Notes under the pieces: generated by a model
Told to the model about the DNA's origin: nothing
Seen by the model: only the letters and a program-made list of their open reading frames with translations
Databases searched by the model: none
Assembly (NCBI GenBank): GCA_946886855.1
Contig: CAMPJJ010000012.1
Location: forward strand, 16,020-80,019
Source of the DNA: an uncultured Roseateles sp.
GTDB taxonomy: Bacteria; Pseudomonadota; Gammaproteobacteria; Burkholderiales; Burkholderiaceae
Reading direction: 5' to 3'
DNA: 64,000 bases
Shown here: positions 61,769 to 64,000 of the stretch, piece by piece
Position numbering within the stretch: position 1 is the stretch's first letter
Layout: each line of letters opens with the position of its first letter
Position numbers and translations under genes: made by a program

Positions 61769-63313
61769 TCAGCCGAGCTTGAAGCTCGAGACCGTATCGA
61801 CCAACTGAGCCGACTGGTCCTTCAGCGATTCGGCCGCTGCTGCCGACTGCTCGACCAGCGCCGCGTTCTGCTGCGTCATCTGGTCCAGCTGACGCACCGC
61901 CTGGCCGATTTCCCCGAGGGTGAGCGACTGCGCCGCGCTCGATGCGGAGATCTCGCCGATGACGCGGGTGACGCGTTCGACGCTGGTGACGATCTCGCGC
62001 ATGGTGGCGCCGGTTTCGCCGACCAGGCGGGAGCCGCCGTCCACGCGTTCGACCGAGGCCGAGATCAGCGACTTGATCTCCTTGGCGGCTTCCGCGCTGC
62101 GCTGGGCCAGCGAGCGCACTTCGCTCGCGACGACCGCGAAGCCGCGGCCCTGTTCGCCGGCGCGCGCCGCTTCCACCGCGGCATTCAGCGCCAGGATGTT
62201 GGTCTGGAAGGCGATGCCGTCGATGACGCCGATGATGTCGGCGATCTTGTTGGACGACTGCTGGATCTCGTTCATCGTCGCGACGACCTGCTCGACCATC
62301 GCGCCGCCGCGGCCGGCGACCTGCGACGCGGTCTGCGCCAGCGCGTCCGCTTCACGCGCCGATTCGGCGTTGAGCTTCACCCCTTCGCCGAGCTGGGCCA
62401 TCGCGGCCCCGGTCTCTTCCAGGCTGCTGGCGGCCTGCTCGGTCCGGTTGGACAGGTCGGCGTTGCCGGTCGCGATCTCGGACGACGCGTGGCGGACCTG
62501 GTCGGCGGAGGAGCGCACGCTGGCGATGGTGCTGGCCAGACGCTGCTGCATGTCCTGCAGCGAGCGGCGCAGCGCGGCGACCTCGTCGGTGCCGGCCACG
62601 TCGTTGCCGCGGCGGCTCAGGTCGCCGTCGGCGATCGCCTGGCTCAGCGACTGCGCCTCGGCCAGCGGCTCGGTCACCGAGCGCGTGATCACCAGCGCGA
62701 TGCCCACGCCCAGCACGATCGCCACCACCATCAGCGCGATCACCAGGTTGCGGGTGCTTGCGGCCTCGGCCTGCGCTTCCAGGCGCGCGGCCTGCAGCAG
62801 GTCGCGGGTGTGCTCGGCGAACTTGTCGATCGCGGCCAGGTAGTCGTTCATCGCCGGGATCAGCTGCGATGCGGCGATCGGCTTGACGTCGCCGCCGCCT
62901 TCCTTGACCTTGATGGCGGCCTCGCGGGCGTCCTGGTACTTCTTGCGGGCCGCGCCGATCTCGTCGATCAGCTTGTTGCCCACCGGCTCGGTGATGTTCT
63001 CGTCGAGCTCCTTCTGGATCTTGTCGATCCGCGCCGACAGTTCCTTCGAGCGCGAGGTGAAGGCCTTGACGAAATTCTCGTCCTCGACGACCAGCTGCAC
63101 GATGCGGCGCTGGATGTTGCCCTCGGTCAGGCCCGACCACTGGCGCGAGATCTCCAGCGTGTGCATGTCGACCTCGACCAGGCGCTCGATGCGGTGGTGC
63201 AGCATCGACACGCGGATGACCCCCACCGCCGAGGCCACGGCCATCAGCACGATCACCAGCGCGAAGCCGGCCAGCACACGGCTACGCAGCCGCCAACGAT
63301 TCAGATTCAGCAT
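61769..63313 (-). CDS. Methyl-accepting chemotaxis protein
   Basis: A 514-residue Tar/Tsr-type transducer. TM1 (~12-32), periplasmic four-helix sensor (~33-187, rich in Lys/Glu), TM2 (~188-208), HAMP (~210-262) and signalling domain (~270-510). The hairpin tip reads [41 protein letters not shown], matching the MCP consensus. Methylation helices lack a clear C-terminal CheR-binding pentapeptide (ends in FKLG). Ligand unknown. Start at 63313 ([11 protein letters not shown]) is preferred over one 16 codons upstream. Confidence 0.95.
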   Translation of the reverse strand: MLNLNRWRLRSRVLAGFALVIVLMAVASAVGVIRVSMLHHRIERLVEVDMHTLEISRQWSGLTEGNIQRRIVQLVVEDENFVKAFTSRSKELSARIDKIQKELDENITEPVGNKLIDEIGAARKKYQDAREAAIKVKEGGGDVKPIAASQLIPAMNDYLAAIDKFAEHTRDLLQAARLEAQAEAASTRNLVIALMVVAIVLGVGIALVITRSVTEPLAEAQSLSQAIADGDLSRRGNDVAGTDEVAALRRSLQDMQQRLASTIASVRSSADQVRHASSEIATGNADLSNRTEQAASSLEETGAAMAQLGEGVKLNAESAREADALAQTASQVAGRGGAMVEQVVATMNEIQQSSNKIADIIGVIDGIAFQTNILALNAAVEAARAGEQGRGFAVVASEVRSLAQRSAEAAKEIKSLISASVERVDGGSRLVGETGATMREIVTSVERVTRVIGEISASSAAQSLTLGEIGQAVRQLDQMTQQNAALVEQSAAAAESLKDQSAQLVDTVSSFKLG

Positions 63314-63350
63314 GTCGGGAGTCCTTCTTCTTCGCAGCTGACCGGCCCGG

Positions 63351-63390
63351 GCGGGCTTCAAACCCGGCGGGCTTCACACCCGGCGGGCGC
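63351..63390. repeat. 16-bp tandem repeat upstream of the receptor gene
   Basis: Two copies of GCGGGCTTCA(A/C)ACCCG plus a partial third (GCGGGCG) lie ~40 bases upstream of the chemotaxis-receptor start. They may contain operator or leader function, or be a simple slippage product. Confidence 0.7.
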
Positions 63391-63601
63391 CGTCAGCAGT
63401 GGAATGTTTGATACGCGGACGCGATGCTGCCTGTGCCGGGTGAAAACTGATCGATGGATATGCGGGGTGCGCCGTGAACAAAGGCGCGGAAGGCGTGGTC
63501 GCGAACCCGCGTGTGGATGAATCGCCTCAGCCTGGACGCGCCTTGTGCGAGATGCGGCCATCTCCGGGCGCGCTGGGTCGTCCTCAACCCGACCTGGGCC
63601 G

Positions 63602-63930
63602 CTACTTCAGGCCCGAGCGCGTCGGCGGTGGCGGGATATCGAAGAGATTGATCGTCTGCGGCTGGTCCAGCACGAGGTCGGTTCGCGCACAGGCGACGCA
63701 GGGGAGGATCCAGCCTTCGTCCTTTTCCTCGCGGGACAAGCCGGGCCATTCGATGCGGTAGTCGACCCGACCGGATACCAGCCTGGCGATGCACGCCCGG
63801 CAGGTGCCGTTGCGGCAGGAATGCGGCAGGCGCAGGCCGTGGTCCAGCGCCGCCAGCAGCAGCGTCTGGTCCTCGGGCGCGTCGAAGCGCCAGCCCTGGG
63901 GATGGAGGTCGACGGCGTGGGGGGGCGGGG
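63602..63930 (-). CDS. 2Fe-2S ferredoxin-like protein, 3' part (partial)
   Basis: A plant-type [2Fe-2S] domain read from the right edge toward the TAG at 63602. The cluster motif SCRNGTCRACIA (C-x4-C-x2-C) and the fourth Cys in ILPCVACARTDL are complete. The tail DQPQTINLFDIPPPP is typical of stand-alone or fused oxygenase-reductase ferredoxins in Burkholderiales. The N-terminal beta-grasp part (VDLHPQGWRFDAPEDQTLLLA) begins where the sequence decays into G/C runs. This frame has no start codon in the window, so it may be overlooked in automatic calls. It could be a small ferredoxin or the end of a reductase. Confidence 0.85.
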
Positions 63931-64000
63931 GGGGGGGGGGCGCGGCGGCGGCGGGCGGCGGGGGGGGGGCCCCCCCCGCCGGCCACCCCCGGGGGCGTTT
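63921..64000. other. Homopolymer-rich, low-quality contig end
   Basis: The last ~80 bases are runs of G and C (runs of seven or more at several places) unlike any other part of the window, and they interrupt a well-conserved ferredoxin frame. This looks like base-calling or assembly failure. Confidence 0.85.

Overview
The window is 64 kb of a high-GC beta-proteobacterial chromosome. Gene content and order point to Burkholderiales, most likely the Roseateles/Mitsuaria/Rubrivivax group: a class I PHB operon (phaC-phaA-phaB), glnA-DUF4124-ntrB-ntrC, yciB-bolA-parvulin, Bug-type solute receptors, and a homogentisate operon. The genus is an inference from family knowledge, not from a search. I saw no tRNA, rRNA, CRISPR array, transposase, integrase or phage gene. 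Coding is dense, and base and codon use look even throughout, so this reads as core chromosome with small accessory patches. The last ~80 bases are homopolymer-rich and look like a contig end.

Layout. 0-8 kb: 3' end of lpdA, an ornithine-cyclodeaminase-like gene, an HDOD protein, a lapG-lapD pair (c-di-GMP control of adhesin release), a Nudix hydrolase, maiA and pgeF. 8-13.6 kb: phaC-phaA-phaB, an IclR regulator and an AIM24-family protein. 13.9-18.8 kb: one + strand run of a beta-propeller protein, a polysaccharide deacetylase-like protein, a fatty-acid-hydroxylase-family membrane protein, an EI24-like membrane protein and a CinA-N-type protein. 19-24 kb: the nitrogen regulon (glnA, DUF4124, ntrB, ntrC), with a near-consensus sigma-54 promoter before glnA. 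24-28 kb: an MBL hydrolase, def, and a long FecR/DUF6600 surface-type protein. 28-32 kb: a hydroxyacid dehydrogenase / RraA-like aldolase / Bug receptor operon with a divergent LysR gene. 31.9-40.4 kb: a DUF481 porin-like protein, EcsC, and a homogentisate operon (fahA, hmgA, DUF2783, FAD monooxygenase, degenerate MBL) divergent from an IclR gene across repeated GAATTC boxes. 40.4-45.6 kb: LysR/NTF2/SDR, a PAP2-autotransporter-repeat fusion lipoprotein, VOC and GFA proteins. 45.7-51.7 kb: an unusual cluster around a soluble protein joining a Clp-type AAA+ ATPase to an FtsH-type (M41) metallopeptidase, with an SPFH-domain lipoprotein and a DUF533 protein beside it. 51.9-64 kb: TPR-GNAT, SDR, phosphoethanolamine transferase, tesA/ybbA, DUF2062, parvulin-bolA-yciB, selO-msrB, a chemotaxis receptor and the 3' end of a ferredoxin-like gene.

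How genes connect. The homogentisate operon, together with maiA about 27 kb away, covers homogentisate to fumarate plus acetoacetate. The FAD monooxygenase and its small DUF2783 neighbour could feed it from 3-hydroxyphenylacetate. NtrB/NtrC would act on the sigma-54 promoter of glnA, and a second sigma-54-like element lies just upstream of phaC, hinting at a nitrogen-carbon storage link. The best candidate for an undescribed system is the 45.7-51.7 kb cluster: an FtsH-like protease built on a Clp-type motor, with a small overlapping partner gene, an attenuator-like leader and an SPFH protein next door, recalling the FtsH-HflKC pairing. Short in-frame tandem repeats are strikingly common at gene N-termini across the window.
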